Positions 17,608 through 26,760 are shown, counted from the first letter of the stretch. The stretch is 64,000 nt of DNA from Priestia megaterium (GCF_023824195.1 NZ_CP085442.1:4983501-5047500), one strand, 5' to 3'. A program made the numbers and translations. Notes: a model not told the origin generated them from the letters alone.

Positions 17608-18030
17608 ATGAAGGGTTTTGGAGAAAGAATTAAGTATTTCAGACTAAAAGGAGGATTTTCGCAGGAAGAATTAGCAAATCAATTAAATGTTTCGCGTACA
17701 ACTATTTCGAAGTGGGAATGTTCGAAACAAACGCCTTCCATCTTTGACTTTCTATCTCTATGTAATTGTTTTCAAGTTACGCTAGACCAACTTATTGAGC
17801 CTTCCTCTTATAAACAAGATCATTTACATGATTTCCAACTTCTTTACTTAACAAGAAAACGTGAGTCTGATTCATGCGACGATGCAATTTTAAAACTCAT
17901 AGATAAACAGCCCTCATTGAAAAATTTGCTCTTACAATTTTCATCTCTGTCACCAACTCTTCAAAAAGAGTTGCTAACGGATATTATACCTTTATTAAAG
18001 AAACTTTTTTCTGCTTTGCAGCGCCAATAA
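17608..18030 (+). CDS. XRE-family transcriptional regulator
   Basis: 140 residues from the ATG at 17608 (in-frame GTG and ATG codons at 17599 and 17602 are alternatives; AGGTGAT overlaps them, so the start is uncertain). Residues 5-60 form a Cro/C1-type helix-turn-helix: RIKYFRLKGGFSQEELANQL, NVSRTTISKWE, PSIFDFLSLCNCFQVTLDQL. The C-terminal ~75 residues are helical with no ligand-binding domain recognised. Targets are unknown. It ends within the fabZ terminator. Upstream lies about 300 bases of AT-rich sequence containing an inverted repeat that might be its operator. Confidence 0.85.
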   Translation: MKGFGERIKYFRLKGGFSQEELANQLNVSRTTISKWECSKQTPSIFDFLSLCNCFQVTLDQLIEPSSYKQDHLHDFQLLYLTRKRESDSCDDAILKLIDKQPSLKNLLLQFSSLSPTLQKELLTDIIPLLKKLFSALQRQ

Positions 18031-18050
18031 AAAAAGCTGCATCAGCAGCT
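18028..18050 (-). terminator. Terminator downstream of fabZ
   Basis: AGCTGC, loop ATCA, GCAGCT: a six-bp GC stem with seven or more T residues following on the minus strand (A run at 18028-18035). It overlaps the stop codon of the convergent XRE gene and sits nine bases past the fabZ stop. Confidence 0.75.
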
Positions 18051-18058
18051 CTTATGTA

Positions 18059-18493
18059 CTATTCTTTTTTATCGCCTAAAGCAAACATAATATCTGTTTC
18101 GCAGACTAACTCTCCATCTACAGTTGCGATACCTTTTCCTTTGCCAATAGATCCACGCGCACGTACAATTTCAACCTCTAAACGCAGTTGATCACCAGGT
18201 CTTACTTGCTTTTTAAAACGGCAGTTGTCAATGCCTGCAAAAAATGCTAAACGTCCTTGATTTTCTTCTTTTTTCAGCATAGCTACTGCTCCTACCTGAG
18301 CCAAAGCTTCTACAATTAAAACCCCTGGCATCACAGGATAGTCAGGGAAATGCCCGTTAAAAAATTCTTCATTGGCAGATACGTTTTTTAAACCAACTGC
18401 TTTTTTTCCCTCTTCCACTTCTAAAATACGATCAACCAATAAAAATGGATATCGGTGTGGAATAATTTCTTTAATTTGTTCAATATCAAGCAT
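18059..18493 (-). CDS. fabZ: 3-hydroxyacyl-[ACP] dehydratase FabZ
   Basis: 144 residues from the ATG at 18493, chosen because AAAGGAGA lies just upstream; an extension to 18541 adds non-conserved residues. Conserved motifs are [37 protein letters not shown] (catalytic His in NGHFP and Glu in VEALAQ) and [19 protein letters not shown]. It dehydrates beta-hydroxyacyl-ACP in fatty acid elongation. The neighbours flhP and ssbB/ywpF fit the B. subtilis ywpB position. It is followed by its own terminator and preceded by flhP. Confidence 0.95.
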   Translation of the reverse strand: MLDIEQIKEIIPHRYPFLLVDRILEVEEGKKAVGLKNVSANEEFFNGHFPDYPVMPGVLIVEALAQVGAVAMLKKEENQGRLAFFAGIDNCRFKKQVRPGDQLRLEVEIVRARGSIGKGKGIATVDGELVCETDIMFALGDKKE

Positions 18494-18576
18494 AAATAAG
18501 TCTCCTTTCAAACCGCATGTAACATACGATACTATTATCAATATACAGAATGCTCAATTGAGAAGCAACTACTTGC

Positions 18577-19398
18577 TTAAGCTCTGATTCCATTCACCAA
18601 GCCCATCATTTGGTCTGCAATTGAAATAGAGCGGGAATTAAATTGATACGCACGTTGAGCAATGGACATATCAGTGAGTTCTTTGCTCAAATCTACATTT
18701 GACTGTTCCAAATTCCCTTGCTCTACGTCTGCTGTTTCTCGAGCTTTTCCAGTCAAATCTGTAAACATATTCGGTTGGTTCATCCCTGCTGGAAAGGCAA
18801 ATAGATTTTCTCCTTTAGCTTCTAGCACCTGCGGCTTTTGGATATTTGTTAACCCAAGGGTAAACTGGTCAACGCCCGTATTCGTAGTAACCGTTATCGT
18901 TCCACTTCCATCAATTTGTATATCTTTGAACGCGTTACTGAAAATAATAGCTTGACCATTTTCCCCCAGCACATCCTGACCAGAACCGTTTACTAATTTA
19001 ACATTGTTCGGGCCTTCAGGGCTAAGATGAAAAGAACCATCTCGCGTATATTGTACAGGCTGTTGGGAATCGTTTACGGCAACTTGAAAATAAACGTTTG
19101 GATTTGATGCAGCTACATCTAATAGTTTATCTGTATTCTGAAAAGCACCCTGCGTCATATTCAAGCTCGTTTGATCTAAATAAGCGCCTGTGCCTTGCCG
19201 AATTCCGGCTGGCGTAAGCCGCTTTTCTGTTCCCTTATCTTCTTGATTGTTTACTTGTTGATACAGCATATCATTAAATGAAGCATCTCTCGATTTATAT
19301 CCTGTCGTATTTGTATTAGATAGATTATGACCAATAACATCAAGCTGCTGCTGCAGCTGTCCCATCGTATTGGCCGCTGTTATCATTGTACGGTTCAT
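18577..19398 (-). CDS. flhP: Flagellar hook-basal body protein FlhP (FlgG/FlgF family)
   Basis: About 273 residues. The N-terminal rod-protein motif QQQLDVIGHNLSNTNTTGYK and the C-terminal SNVDLSKELTDMSIAQRAYQ / RSISIADQMMGLVNGIR bracket a variable middle domain, as in FlgG-type distal rod proteins. The ATG at 19398 is chosen over one at 19407 on ribosome-site spacing, but both are possible. It is exported through the flagellar type III system. It lies 23 bases downstream of flhO and is transcribed with it behind mbl, as in B. subtilis. No other flagellar genes are in the window. Confidence 0.9.
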   Translation of the reverse strand: MNRTMITAANTMGQLQQQLDVIGHNLSNTNTTGYKSRDASFNDMLYQQVNNQEDKGTEKRLTPAGIRQGTGAYLDQTSLNMTQGAFQNTDKLLDVAASNPNVYFQVAVNDSQQPVQYTRDGSFHLSPEGPNNVKLVNGSGQDVLGENGQAIIFSNAFKDIQIDGSGTITVTTNTGVDQFTLGLTNIQKPQVLEAKGENLFAFPAGMNQPNMFTDLTGKARETADVEQGNLEQSNVDLSKELTDMSIAQRAYQFNSRSISIADQMMGLVNGIRA

Positions 19399-19421
19399 CC
19401 TTCTCATCTCTCCTGTTGCTT

Positions 19422-20246
19422 TTAGCGCACACGCCCAATTTCATTTGCCGCTTTATCCATGCTTCTATCATAAGCTTGCATTATTTTTTGATTTGCTTCA
19501 AAAGCTCTGTAAGCCGTTAGTAAATCCGTCATACTTTGAGCAGCATCTACATTGGAACGTTCAACAAATCCTTGCTTTAACTGATAAGAAATGCCTGGAT
19601 TATTCCTTGCTGAAGGCAAGGGCTGATTGTTTAGCGTTTCATACAATCCATTCCCCGCCTTTTTAATCGTTTGTAAATCACTAGCATAAGCAATATCGAT
19701 TTGTGCAACCTGCTGATTATTTTCCGTTACGTTACCTTGTGAATCAACTGTAAAGTTTTCACTTTTTAGTTGAATTGGTTGATTATTTGTATTTAATACA
19801 TAAGCTCCGGTAGACGTAGTTAAAAACCCTTCTTGATCTAATGTAAAATTACTGTTTCTTGTATATTGAGGCGTATTATCAGGGCTTTGTACCACAAAAA
19901 ATAGTCCGCCCTCTTTTGTAGGCATATTTTGCTCCATCAATGCAATATCAGTTGATTGAGACGTTTGCTGAAGGTCACCTTGTGTAAAATTTGGAACTGT
20001 TTCTTGCATATACACGCCCGTATTAATCGCACCTATGTCTTTTTTGTTCTGAACAGAGATGTTACGGTCAGTGGGTAAATCTTCAGATTCCATTCGCTGC
20101 AGCAACATATCAGGAAATGCCTTTAACGTACCTTGATCTGCTTTAAATCCTGGCGTATTAGCATTTGCTATGTTATTCGTTAATAAGTCAGTTTGACGCT
20201 GTTGAGACAGCATACCCGCTGCTGCCGTGTAAAACCCTTTAAACAT
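19422..20246 (-). CDS. flhO: Flagellar hook-basal body protein FlhO (FlgG/FlgF family)
   Basis: 274 residues starting MFKGFYTAAAGMLSQQRQTD, with the rod signature LTNNIANANTPGFKAD near residues 22-37. The matching C-terminal motif is SNVDAAQSMTDLLTAYRAFEANQKIMQ. The central region has QYTRNSNFTLDQEG, typical of the FlgE/F/G fold. It forms part of the flagellar rod together with FlhP. AGGAGG precedes the start. It is separated from mbl by a terminator-like hairpin at 20316-20352, so it may have a promoter of its own in the ~70 bases between. Confidence 0.9.
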   Translation of the reverse strand: MFKGFYTAAAGMLSQQRQTDLLTNNIANANTPGFKADQGTLKAFPDMLLQRMESEDLPTDRNISVQNKKDIGAINTGVYMQETVPNFTQGDLQQTSQSTDIALMEQNMPTKEGGLFFVVQSPDNTPQYTRNSNFTLDQEGFLTTSTGAYVLNTNNQPIQLKSENFTVDSQGNVTENNQQVAQIDIAYASDLQTIKKAGNGLYETLNNQPLPSARNNPGISYQLKQGFVERSNVDAAQSMTDLLTAYRAFEANQKIMQAYDRSMDKAANEIGRVR

Positions 20247-20315
20247 ACTTCATCCTCCTTACAAGTAAACGTTATTCGTTATAGCCAGCTGACAGAGTAT
20301 AATAGATAAAAGAAG

Positions 20316-20352
20316 AGACTCCTCTGTATGAAATGAGCCAATAGAGGAGTCT
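20316..20352 (-). terminator. Terminator downstream of mbl
   Basis: AGACTCCTCT (20316-20325) and AGAGGAGTCT (20343-20352) form a perfect ten-bp stem with a 17-base loop. CTTCTTTT follows on the minus strand. It separates mbl from flhO. Confidence 0.75.
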
Positions 20353-20360
20353 TCATTTAT

Positions 20361-21362
20361 TTAAACAATATTACGACGAGATAGTTTATCAATATTATCG
20401 AGCATAATACCTGTTCCAACAGCTACACAATCCATTGGATTTTCTGCAATTAGCACAGGCACCTTTAATTCTTCCGCTAACAGCTGATCCATACCATGAA
20501 GCAATGCTCCACCGCCAGTTAAAATAACGCCTCTGTCTATAATATCGGCAGAAAGTTCGGGAGGTGTACGCTCTAATACACTTTTCGAAGCTTGTACAAT
20601 GACGCTGACAGACTCTCTAAGTGCCTTCTCTACTTCTTCAGAATAAACAGTAACCGTACGAGGTAGGCCTGAAACCATGTCTCGCCCTCGAATGTCTAGC
20701 TCTTCATTACGAGCTTTAGGAAACACCGTACCAATTTTCACTTTAATTTCTTCTGCTGTACGCTCTCCAATTAAGAGCTTATATTTTTGCTTAATGTACT
20801 GCAAAATTTCGGCATCAAAACGATCACCAGCCATCTTAATAGAAGCTGCTGTTACGATATCGCCCATTGAAAGGACAGCCACATCGGTTGTACCTCCACC
20901 AATATCTACGACCATATTTCCGCTCGGCTGAAAGATATCCATCCCAGCGCCAATAGCCGCGACTTTTGGTTCTTCTTCCAAATAAATGGTTTTTCCACCG
21001 CTCTTTTCAGCAGCTTCGCGAATTGCTTTTTGTTCAACAGAGGTAATATTTGTTGGACAACAAATTAAAATGCGAGGCTTGGATAAAAAACCTTTTACAT
21101 TTAATTTGTTAATAAAGTGTTTGAGCATAGACTCTGTAATTTCGAAGTCAGCAATAACACCATCTTTTAAGGGACGAATGGCAATAATATTACTGGGCGT
21201 TCTTCCTACCATACGTCTCGCTTCTTCCCCTACTGCTAGCACTCTATTTGTATTTTTATCAATCGCCACAACAGACGGTTCATTTAACACAATTCCTTTG
21301 CCTTTAACGTGAATTAAGACGTTAGCTGTACCTAAATCGATACCAATGTCTTTTGCTAACAT
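20361..21362 (-). CDS. mbl: Actin-like rod-shape protein Mbl
   Basis: 333 residues, a full MreB-family actin fold. The nucleotide-binding phosphate-1 motif is DIGIDLGTANVLIHVKGKG, phosphate-2 is VVDIGGGTTDVAVLS, and the adenosine region is ILTGGGALLHGMDQLL. Mbl filaments on the inner membrane direct lateral peptidoglycan synthesis and autolysin activity in rod-shaped cells. Its position between spoIIID and flhO identifies it as Mbl rather than MreB or MreBH. A good AAGGAGG site lies before the ATG. Confidence 0.94.
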   Translation of the reverse strand: MLAKDIGIDLGTANVLIHVKGKGIVLNEPSVVAIDKNTNRVLAVGEEARRMVGRTPSNIIAIRPLKDGVIADFEITESMLKHFINKLNVKGFLSKPRILICCPTNITSVEQKAIREAAEKSGGKTIYLEEEPKVAAIGAGMDIFQPSGNMVVDIGGGTTDVAVLSMGDIVTAASIKMAGDRFDAEILQYIKQKYKLLIGERTAEEIKVKIGTVFPKARNEELDIRGRDMVSGLPRTVTVYSEEVEKALRESVSVIVQASKSVLERTPPELSADIIDRGVILTGGGALLHGMDQLLAEELKVPVLIAENPMDCVAVGTGIMLDNIDKLSRRNIV

Positions 21363-21500
21363 ACCTTAAATCCTCCTTCTATTTACATATCTTTGCATGA
21401 TAATCATTCTTTTTTCCTAATTTACTATTTTATCACAATTTGTATATGTATGTTGTTATTAGCAAAAATATTTATTATATACCTATTTTATCCAAAAAAT

Positions 21501-21547
21501 AAAATGCCCTATACTACCTCTATAAAAAAGGCAATATTGGGCATTTT
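21501..21547. terminator. Terminator downstream of spoIIID
   Basis: AAAATGCCC (21501-21509) and GGGCATTTT (21539-21547) form a nine-bp stem with a long loop, with T-rich sequence on both sides. It directly follows the spoIIID stop codon and separates it from mbl. Confidence 0.65.
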
Positions 21548-21548
21548 T

Positions 21549-21812
21549 TCATTTTACAGTTTCTTCTTCCTTTTTGTACTTTAATTTTGTTGCTTCTCCT
21601 CCACGCAAATGCCGAATAGATTTATGATAATCAAGAATTTCTTTTACTTCATTTGCTAATTCAGGATTTATTTCTGGTAGACGCTCTGTTAAATCTTTAT
21701 GGACAGTACTTTTCGAAACGCCAAATTCTTTCGCAATTACACGAACTGTTTTCTTTGTTTCTACAATATACTTTCCAATCTTGATAGTTCTCTCTTTGAT
21801 GTAATCGTGCAC
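21549..21812 (-). CDS. spoIIID: Sporulation transcription factor SpoIIID
   Basis: 87 residues from the GTG at 21812 (MHDYIKERTIKIGKYIVETK). GGGGAGGG lies upstream, and the B. subtilis gene has the same start region. The helix-turn-helix VRVIAKEFGVSKSTVHKDLTERL is at about residues 24-46 (recognition helix SKSTVHKDL), followed by the basic tail EATKLKYKKEEE. SpoIIID switches mother-cell transcription between sigma-E and sigma-K programmes. The C-terminus is a few residues shorter than the 93-residue B. subtilis protein. A weak sigma-E-like -10 (TATACATT) lies upstream near 21855. Confidence 0.96.
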   Translation of the reverse strand: MHDYIKERTIKIGKYIVETKKTVRVIAKEFGVSKSTVHKDLTERLPEINPELANEVKEILDYHKSIRHLRGGEATKLKYKKEEETVK

Positions 21813-22037
21813 ACTACTCGCCCTCCCCAAATTGGATATGAGAAGTATCCAAGGGAATGTATATATTATCCCTTTTCTAACATTCTCTTTATAGGTTTGT
21901 AACAGTTTATTAGCTTGTGTGCAGATATATGCTAGAAAAGTCAGTAAGGACAAGTGATTTCTTATATTTTTTTGAAAATTTAGTGTTTTTTATTTACTTT
22001 TTTAACATAATGCATCTCATTTTAGAAAAATTCATAA

Positions 22038-22069
22038 AAAAAGAAGCTCGGTTTTATCCAGCTTCTTTT
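22038..22069 (-). terminator. Terminator downstream of spoIIQ
   Basis: AAAAGAAGCT (22038-22047, or one base on) and AGCTTCTTTT (22060-22069) form a ten-bp stem. A T tract follows on the minus strand. It lies 18 bases past the spoIIQ stop. Confidence 0.8.
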
Positions 22070-22087
22070 CGTATTTATGGTCTTGCC

Positions 22088-22918
22088 TTATGCATTTGGT
22101 TTAGACGTATCTGTTGAAGGTTGTTTTGAATCTTTATCTTCTTTAGTCTTTTCATCAGATGATTTTTCGCTATCCTTTGATTCTTCAGAAGAAGAGTCGT
22201 CTTTTGGTTCTGTCACTTCAGCTGCTTTGACTTCTTTGATAGAACTAACAGATTTTCCAAAATAACTGCTTGGATTAATTGCTACACCATCTTTACGAAC
22301 TTCAAAGTGCACATGTGTTTTTGCTTCTTGATTATATAAGCTTTTTCCAGCTTTTGCGATCGTTTGGCCTTGTTTAACAATATCTCCTACTTCTACATCA
22401 GCTTTCTCAAGAGATTGATACTGTGTTACTAAACCATCTTTGTGATCAATTTCTACTACATAACCTAGTAAAGGATCTTTTGTTGCTTTTGTTACTGTAC
22501 CGCTAGCTGCTGCTACAACATCAAATGATTTATCTCCCTTAACAGCTAAGTCAACACCTGTGTTTGGATGATACGTATTGTTGTAGAAAACTAGTGCTTC
22601 TTCTTGTTGTTTTTCAGATGCTTGATCGTCGTAGAAAGGCTTTTTCACGATAGCTGATGCTTCACTAGCAACTGGCATTTTTAAATTTTCAAGCGAAGCA
22701 TTTACCTCTACAGCATCGTCTCGATAAGCCGTACCGTCTTGGCTATAGCCGCTTTTGTCTTCTTTGCTAATATCGTTTCCATTAGCTTGAAACCAAAGGA
22801 CTGCTGTAAGAATAATTGCTGCACTCGCTAAATAGATAGCCGGGAACACCCAACGCTTTCTAACTAATTTTTGAACTTTCGATTTTGGAGAAGTACGTTT
22901 CTTTTCTTCCTCTCTCAT
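22088..22918 (-). CDS. spoIIQ: Stage II sporulation protein SpoIIQ, LytM-domain
   Basis: 276 residues. A basic N-terminus and single membrane helix at about 24-42 anchor it in the forespore membrane. A LytM/M23 domain spans about 85-215, with a charged Ser/Asp/Lys-rich tail. SpoIIQ binds SpoIIIAH across the intermembrane space in the SpoIIIA-SpoIIQ channel during engulfment. The M23 zinc-ligand position four residues before Asp123 is Asn119 instead of His (a His sits at 117), and the YxHL His is Ser169. HVHFE (202-206) is intact. The enzyme is therefore probably inactive, as in B. subtilis. A sigma-F-like promoter lies upstream at 22993-23022. Confidence 0.94.
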   Translation of the reverse strand: MREEEKKRTSPKSKVQKLVRKRWVFPAIYLASAAIILTAVLWFQANGNDISKEDKSGYSQDGTAYRDDAVEVNASLENLKMPVASEASAIVKKPFYDDQASEKQQEEALVFYNNTYHPNTGVDLAVKGDKSFDVVAAASGTVTKATKDPLLGYVVEIDHKDGLVTQYQSLEKADVEVGDIVKQGQTIAKAGKSLYNQEAKTHVHFEVRKDGVAINPSSYFGKSVSSIKEVKAAEVTEPKDDSSSEESKDSEKSSDEKTKEDKDSKQPSTDTSKPNA

Positions 22919-22992
22919 ATATCATCACCTCAGCAATCAGTCTGAACACAATTGAATGAATATATACACAGCGATAAAAAATTTTTTTCGAT

Positions 22993-23022
22993 TATTTTTC
23001 AACAGATGAATCTAAAATATAC
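22993..23022 (-). promoter_or_regulatory. Possible sigma-F promoter of spoIIQ
   Basis: On the minus strand GTATA (23018-23022), a 15-base spacer and TTGAAAAATA (22993-23002). The sigma-F consensus is GYWTA-N15-GGNRANANTW-like, so the -35 and spacing fit while the first bases of the -10 do not. spoIIQ is a known sigma-F gene, which raises the plausibility. Confidence 0.4.
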
Positions 23023-23052
23023 ATTTTATTTAAAAAAAGTGAAAAACATAAA

Positions 23053-23076
23053 AAAGACCCTGCTATAAGGGTCTTT
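23053..23076 (-). terminator. Terminator downstream of spoIID
   Basis: AAAGACCC (23053-23060) and GGGTCTTT (23069-23076) form an eight-bp stem with an eight-base loop, followed by T residues on the minus strand. It abuts the spoIID stop codon at 23080. Confidence 0.82.
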
Positions 23077-23079
23077 GAA

Positions 23080-24102
23080 TTAGCGTTTAGCTGTCAATTG
23101 TGCAACAAACTGATCGTTAGGGGTAATGGCAACACCTGTATAATAATGAGTAACAATATCTTTATACGTTTTTCCTTCCAGTGCCATACCATTTGCTCCG
23201 TACTGACTCATCCCAATACCATGTCCATATCCTTTTGTGTTGATGATAATTTCATTACCTTTTTTTGTCCAATGAAAGTCGGCTGACGATAAACCCAGTT
23301 TTTCCCGAACATCTTTTCCCGACAGTTCTTTACCGTTTATCTTTACGTAATCTACGCGCTGCCCCGGCGTTCTAGAGACGATTTCACCTACTGATCCACT
23401 GTTTGTTAATTTCACTCCAAGCCTCTGTTCAAAGCTAGCAACAGACATTACTTTCTGATTTGTAAATTCAGGAGACTTTTTATCCCATGGACTAGCTACA
23501 CTTTTTAGATAAGGAATGGAATTCTTCCAATACGCTTCTGAATTTTCAGTGTAACCATTGCTGGTAGAAAAGAACGTAGCATTAATTGGCTTATTTTTAT
23601 ACGTAAGAATTTGACCTTGGGTGTCCTTCACTGCTTCTTGAATTTTTTTGATTTTCCAATCATAGTCTTTGTTCCATCTGCTTCTTAGCTCATCTTTATT
23701 TAAATATACTTGGTACTCTACGGTATCAGTCACATCCGCTCCTTGGGGAAGATGACTATTTCCATTCATCATAGTTTGCACAATATAGGTTCTGGCTGCC
23801 AAACTTTGAGCCTTAAGTGCTTCAAGTTCAAAAGTAGCAGGCATTTCAGCTGCTACTACCCCTACAAGATAGTCTTCGAGCGGCAGTTTTTCTACTTTTT
23901 TCGTTTCCGTACGATAAACACTGACGTCAAGAGGAGACGCTGTCACTTTTTGTAGTTTTTCGGCTTTTGGGGTCTGTTTGACATTTTCATGTAGCTTTCC
24001 ATCTGTCTTTTCAGTAAAAGGAACAACGAGAAGTGTTGGGATGAGTAACACAACGAAAAAAAAGATGACTCCTAGTACGACGATTGGCTTTGCTTGTTTC
24101 AT
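23080..24102 (-). CDS. spoIID: Stage II sporulation protein SpoIID, lytic transglycosylase
   Basis: 340 residues. An N-terminal membrane anchor (about 6-28) leads into the SpoIID domain: VYRTETKKVEKLPLEDYLVGVVAAEMPATF (in parts: LPLEDYLVGV, AAEMPATF with the catalytic Glu, EALKAQSLAARTY). It is followed by SNGYTENSEAYW, LSSADF and the GYGHGIGMSQYGANGMA C-terminal motif. SpoIID degrades denuded peptidoglycan glycan strands during engulfment with SpoIIM and SpoIIP. A well-matched sigma-E promoter lies upstream (24161-24190). It sits downstream of murAA but is separated from it by a terminator. Confidence 0.95.
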   Translation of the reverse strand: MKQAKPIVVLGVIFFFVVLLIPTLLVVPFTEKTDGKLHENVKQTPKAEKLQKVTASPLDVSVYRTETKKVEKLPLEDYLVGVVAAEMPATFELEALKAQSLAARTYIVQTMMNGNSHLPQGADVTDTVEYQVYLNKDELRSRWNKDYDWKIKKIQEAVKDTQGQILTYKNKPINATFFSTSNGYTENSEAYWKNSIPYLKSVASPWDKKSPEFTNQKVMSVASFEQRLGVKLTNSGSVGEIVSRTPGQRVDYVKINGKELSGKDVREKLGLSSADFHWTKKGNEIIINTKGYGHGIGMSQYGANGMALEGKTYKDIVTHYYTGVAITPNDQFVAQLTAKR

Positions 24103-24160
24103 GAACGCCTAGCCTCCATATCTATTATTTTGACAAGGAACACCTAATCCCTATATTCCA

Positions 24161-24190
24161 TATGTATGGAGGTGGACAACCTTTTATGAC
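24161..24190 (-). promoter_or_regulatory. Probable sigma-E promoter of spoIID
   Basis: On the minus strand GTCATAAA (24183-24190), an exact 14-base spacer and CATACATA (24161-24168). The sigma-E consensus is about GTCATATT-N14-CATACANT. The gene is a known mother-cell sigma-E target. The ATG is about 60 bases downstream with a GGAGG site. Confidence 0.7.
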
Positions 24191-24221
24191 AGCAAACCGG
24201 CCATAAGGGTCGTCCAACGAC

Positions 24222-24254
24222 AAAAAAAGCATCTCGCTATGAGATGCTTTTTTT
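24222..24254. terminator. Terminator downstream of murAA
   Basis: AAAAAAAGCATCTC and GAGATGCTTTTTTT form a 14-bp stem with a five-base loop, flanked by T tracts. It ends the ywzB-ywmB-murAA transcript before the spoIID promoter. Confidence 0.88.
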
Positions 24255-24263
24255 ATGACATAT

Positions 24264-25568
24264 TTACTTGACGTCTGAAGCCTGTTGAGTTTGTTCTACT
24301 TGCTTTGTTTCGTCATTTACACGTTCAATATCAGCGCCTAAAGCGGCTAATTTATTGTGGAAATTTACATAACCACGATCAAGGTGTTTTAATTCCGTTA
24401 CACGCGTATAGCCGTCTGCTACAAGTCCTGCTAATGTTAACGCTGCTGCTGCACGAAGATCTGTTGCTGCTACTTCAGCGCCTTGTAGTTGAGAAGGTCC
24501 GTTAATAATAACAGAGCGTCCTTCAATTTTAATATCAGCGTTCATGCGGCGAAACTCTTCTACATGCATAAAGCGGTTTTCAAAAACTGTTTCTGTAATC
24601 ATACTTGTGCCTTCTGCTGCTAATAATAATGCCATCATTTGAGATTGCATATCCGTAGGGAACCCTGGATGAGGCATTGTTTTAATATCTACTGATTTTA
24701 GCTTTTCAGGTCCTACAACACGTAAGCCGTCGCCTTCTTCAGTAATTTCAACACCCATTTCTTCCATTTTAGCAACAAGTGAACTGATGTGCTCTGCTAC
24801 TGCACCGCGTACAAGTACATTTCCACCTGTAATAGCTGCTGCTACCATGAATGTTCCAGCTTCGATGCGATCTGGAATAATTGCATGTTCTGCACCATAT
24901 AATTTATTAACACCTTCAATACGGATCGTACCAGTTCCTGCACCGCGAACTTTAGCGCCCATTGCATTTAAGAAGTTTGCTAAGTCGACAATCTCAGGTT
25001 CTTTTGCTACGTTTTCCATAATTGTAGTGCCTTCCGCTAATGCTGCTGCCATCATAATATTTTCTGTGGCGCCTACACTTGGGAAGTCTAAATAAATTTT
25101 AGCACCTTTTAGTCTTCCTTCAACTTTTGCATCAATAAAACCATTTCCTACTTGAACTTTAGCACCCATTGCTTCAAAGCCTTTAAGATGCTGATCAATC
25201 GGTCTTGATCCAATCGCACATCCGCCAGGTAAAGCTACACGAGCCTCACCTGTACGCGCCAATAAAGGACCCATTACAAGTACTGAAGCACGCATTTTTC
25301 TTACATATTCAAAAGGTGCATCTGTTTTTAACTCTCTTGATGCATCTACAACTACACGATTTGTTTCAAAGTCTACTTCTGCATTCAGATGTCTTAAAAC
25401 TTCGCCAATCGTAAATACATCGGAGAGAGCTGGTACATCATTTAGAATTGTTTTTCCTTCACTAGCTAATAAGGTTGCAGTGATAATAGGTAAAACGGCG
25501 TTTTTTGCTCCTTCAACTTTAACTGTACCGCTTAATCTATTTCCACCGCGGACGATGATTTTTTCCAA
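24264..25568 (-). CDS. murAA: UDP-GlcNAc 1-carboxyvinyltransferase MurAA
   Basis: 434 residues from a TTG at 25568 ([20 protein letters not shown]). GGAGGGG lies just before this TTG, inside the longer in-frame extension, and the start matches the family. Motifs include [10 protein letters not shown], the catalytic loop [14 protein letters not shown] with its fosfomycin-reactive Cys near 117, [30 protein letters not shown] and [15 protein letters not shown]. It transfers enolpyruvate from PEP to UDP-GlcNAc, the first committed peptidoglycan step. A paralogue (murAB) lies at 50346-51632. ywmB ends 31 bases upstream, so the two are co-transcribed. Confidence 0.95.
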   Translation of the reverse strand: MEKIIVRGGNRLSGTVKVEGAKNAVLPIITATLLASEGKTILNDVPALSDVFTIGEVLRHLNAEVDFETNRVVVDASRELKTDAPFEYVRKMRASVLVMGPLLARTGEARVALPGGCAIGSRPIDQHLKGFEAMGAKVQVGNGFIDAKVEGRLKGAKIYLDFPSVGATENIMMAAALAEGTTIMENVAKEPEIVDLANFLNAMGAKVRGAGTGTIRIEGVNKLYGAEHAIIPDRIEAGTFMVAAAITGGNVLVRGAVAEHISSLVAKMEEMGVEITEEGDGLRVVGPEKLKSVDIKTMPHPGFPTDMQSQMMALLLAAEGTSMITETVFENRFMHVEEFRRMNADIKIEGRSVIINGPSQLQGAEVAATDLRAAAALTLAGLVADGYTRVTELKHLDRGYVNFHNKLAALGADIERVNDETKQVEQTQQASDVK

Positions 25569-25599
25569 GGTATTCCCCTCCGCGTCCATTTTCTCTATA

Positions 25600-26340
25600 T
25601 TAATATTCAGACGTAATGATAGGTGTGCCAACAACTATGGTTGTTTGACCGCCCATTCTTGTCTTGCGTAATGCAATTTGTAAGTTCATTTCCTGCTTTT
25701 TCGTTTGAAGAGCTTCTTTCCACAGTCCAGTATATGCTGAAACAGAGGTAAATGACTCTTCCACTAGAGATTCCACTGGTTTAGCATTGAAAGCTCGTAA
25801 TAGGTCTTGAATTTCAACAGACAAAACACTTTCCATCTTATCATTGATTTCCCCTGTTGCACAAGAGAAAATTATGGGTTCTGATAGGAAAATTTTTTCA
25901 TAATTTGCCTGAAATACATTTTGAAAATGGGTCATATTTTTTTCTTTTAAACCTTGTCCCGTTACATGATACGATATGTACGCATTGCTGTGTTCATCGA
26001 TCGCATAAGTTAACAGAATGACTTCGTTCACATCTTCACTTTTGCGTGTACCTATTGCTTTCCATAGGTCTCTTTCCCTCTTCACTTCCCATTTAAAACC
26101 TCTAAAATTACTTTTGATACTTTTAGCTTGCGAATAAAAGGTTTTTTGGTCAGTAACAGCTTTTACTTCTTCTCTTGCATACAACGATACTTCAGTTAAC
26201 GAAACATGCTGCTTATTTAAGGTGTGAACAATCTTCTCAATAGTAGTTTCATTGTTTTGGGCATTGCTCACATAACTTCCATGATATACGAATAAGCCAG
26301 TAATGAAAATAGCCAAAAAGACACTAATTTTTTTAAACAT
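25600..26340 (-). CDS. ywmB: YwmB, TATA-box-like fold protein
   Basis: 246 residues. The N-terminus [27 protein letters not shown] is a probable signal peptide (given in two parts: [17 protein letters not shown] and an AxA-type end near 28). The remainder has no catalytic motif I can name but matches the YwmB family of secreted Bacillaceae proteins that sits between ywzB and murAA. The family fold is described as TATA-box-binding-like; function is unknown. The conserved end [27 protein letters not shown] segment is seen here as [16 protein letters not shown]. The gene is 31 bases upstream of murAA. Confidence 0.85.
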   Translation of the reverse strand: MFKKISVFLAIFITGLFVYHGSYVSNAQNNETTIEKIVHTLNKQHVSLTEVSLYAREEVKAVTDQKTFYSQAKSIKSNFRGFKWEVKRERDLWKAIGTRKSEDVNEVILLTYAIDEHSNAYISYHVTGQGLKEKNMTHFQNVFQANYEKIFLSEPIIFSCATGEINDKMESVLSVEIQDLLRAFNAKPVESLVEESFTSVSAYTGLWKEALQTKKQEMNLQIALRKTRMGGQTTIVVGTPIITSEY

Positions 26341-26500
26341 TTCGCCACTCCCTCTCCGTACTCATCAGTCTTTCCAGAAGGCGATGATACATACATGAAA
26401 AGGGTCGTCATATTTAGACATAGTGACATACATTAGCGTATAAATTCGTATATCTTCAATGAATGAACGTCTATTTTATCATAGACTCATAGCTTGCCAA

Positions 26501-26737
26501 TCATTGAAAAAATGAGGGAATGCGCTGTGACCAAAATAAATAATCCAAAAAGAAATTACTTACTGTTGATGAAATCGTAATGGTCAATAAAATAAGCATT
26601 AATTTTGCTTGAAACACATGATTAGGTTTCATCAGCTTTTCAATTTGAAAGCCTTGCAAAGCATACCAAGTAATCACAATAAAAATCAAATGTGAAATCA
26701 TGGTTAGTAACGTTTGCTGTTCAATTCCTCCAAACAA
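26501..26737 (-). CDS. ywzB: YwzB, DUF1146 membrane protein
   Basis: 78 residues with two hydrophobic helices (ISHLIFIVITWYALQGF and a second from about residue 40) and the FFLDYLFWS end typical of DUF1146. The start is taken as the TTG at 26737: AAAGGAG lies eight bases before it. The in-frame GTG at 26746 overlaps that ribosome site. The family begins MFxxxxQQ, which fits. It is a small integral membrane protein of unknown function conserved just downstream of atpC in Bacillaceae. A long perfect palindrome lies in its leader (26761-26801). Confidence 0.85.
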   Translation of the reverse strand: MFGGIEQQTLLTMISHLIFIVITWYALQGFQIEKLMKPNHVFQAKLMLILLTITISSTVSNFFLDYLFWSQRIPSFFQ

Positions 26738-26760
26738 TAAAAGCACTCCTTTTAAACACC

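Noticed and set aside
25569..25634. Longer N-terminus for MurAA
   Set aside because: It overlaps the end of ywmB and contains the GGAGGGG ribosome site of the TTG start at 25568; family members start at MEKIIVRGG.
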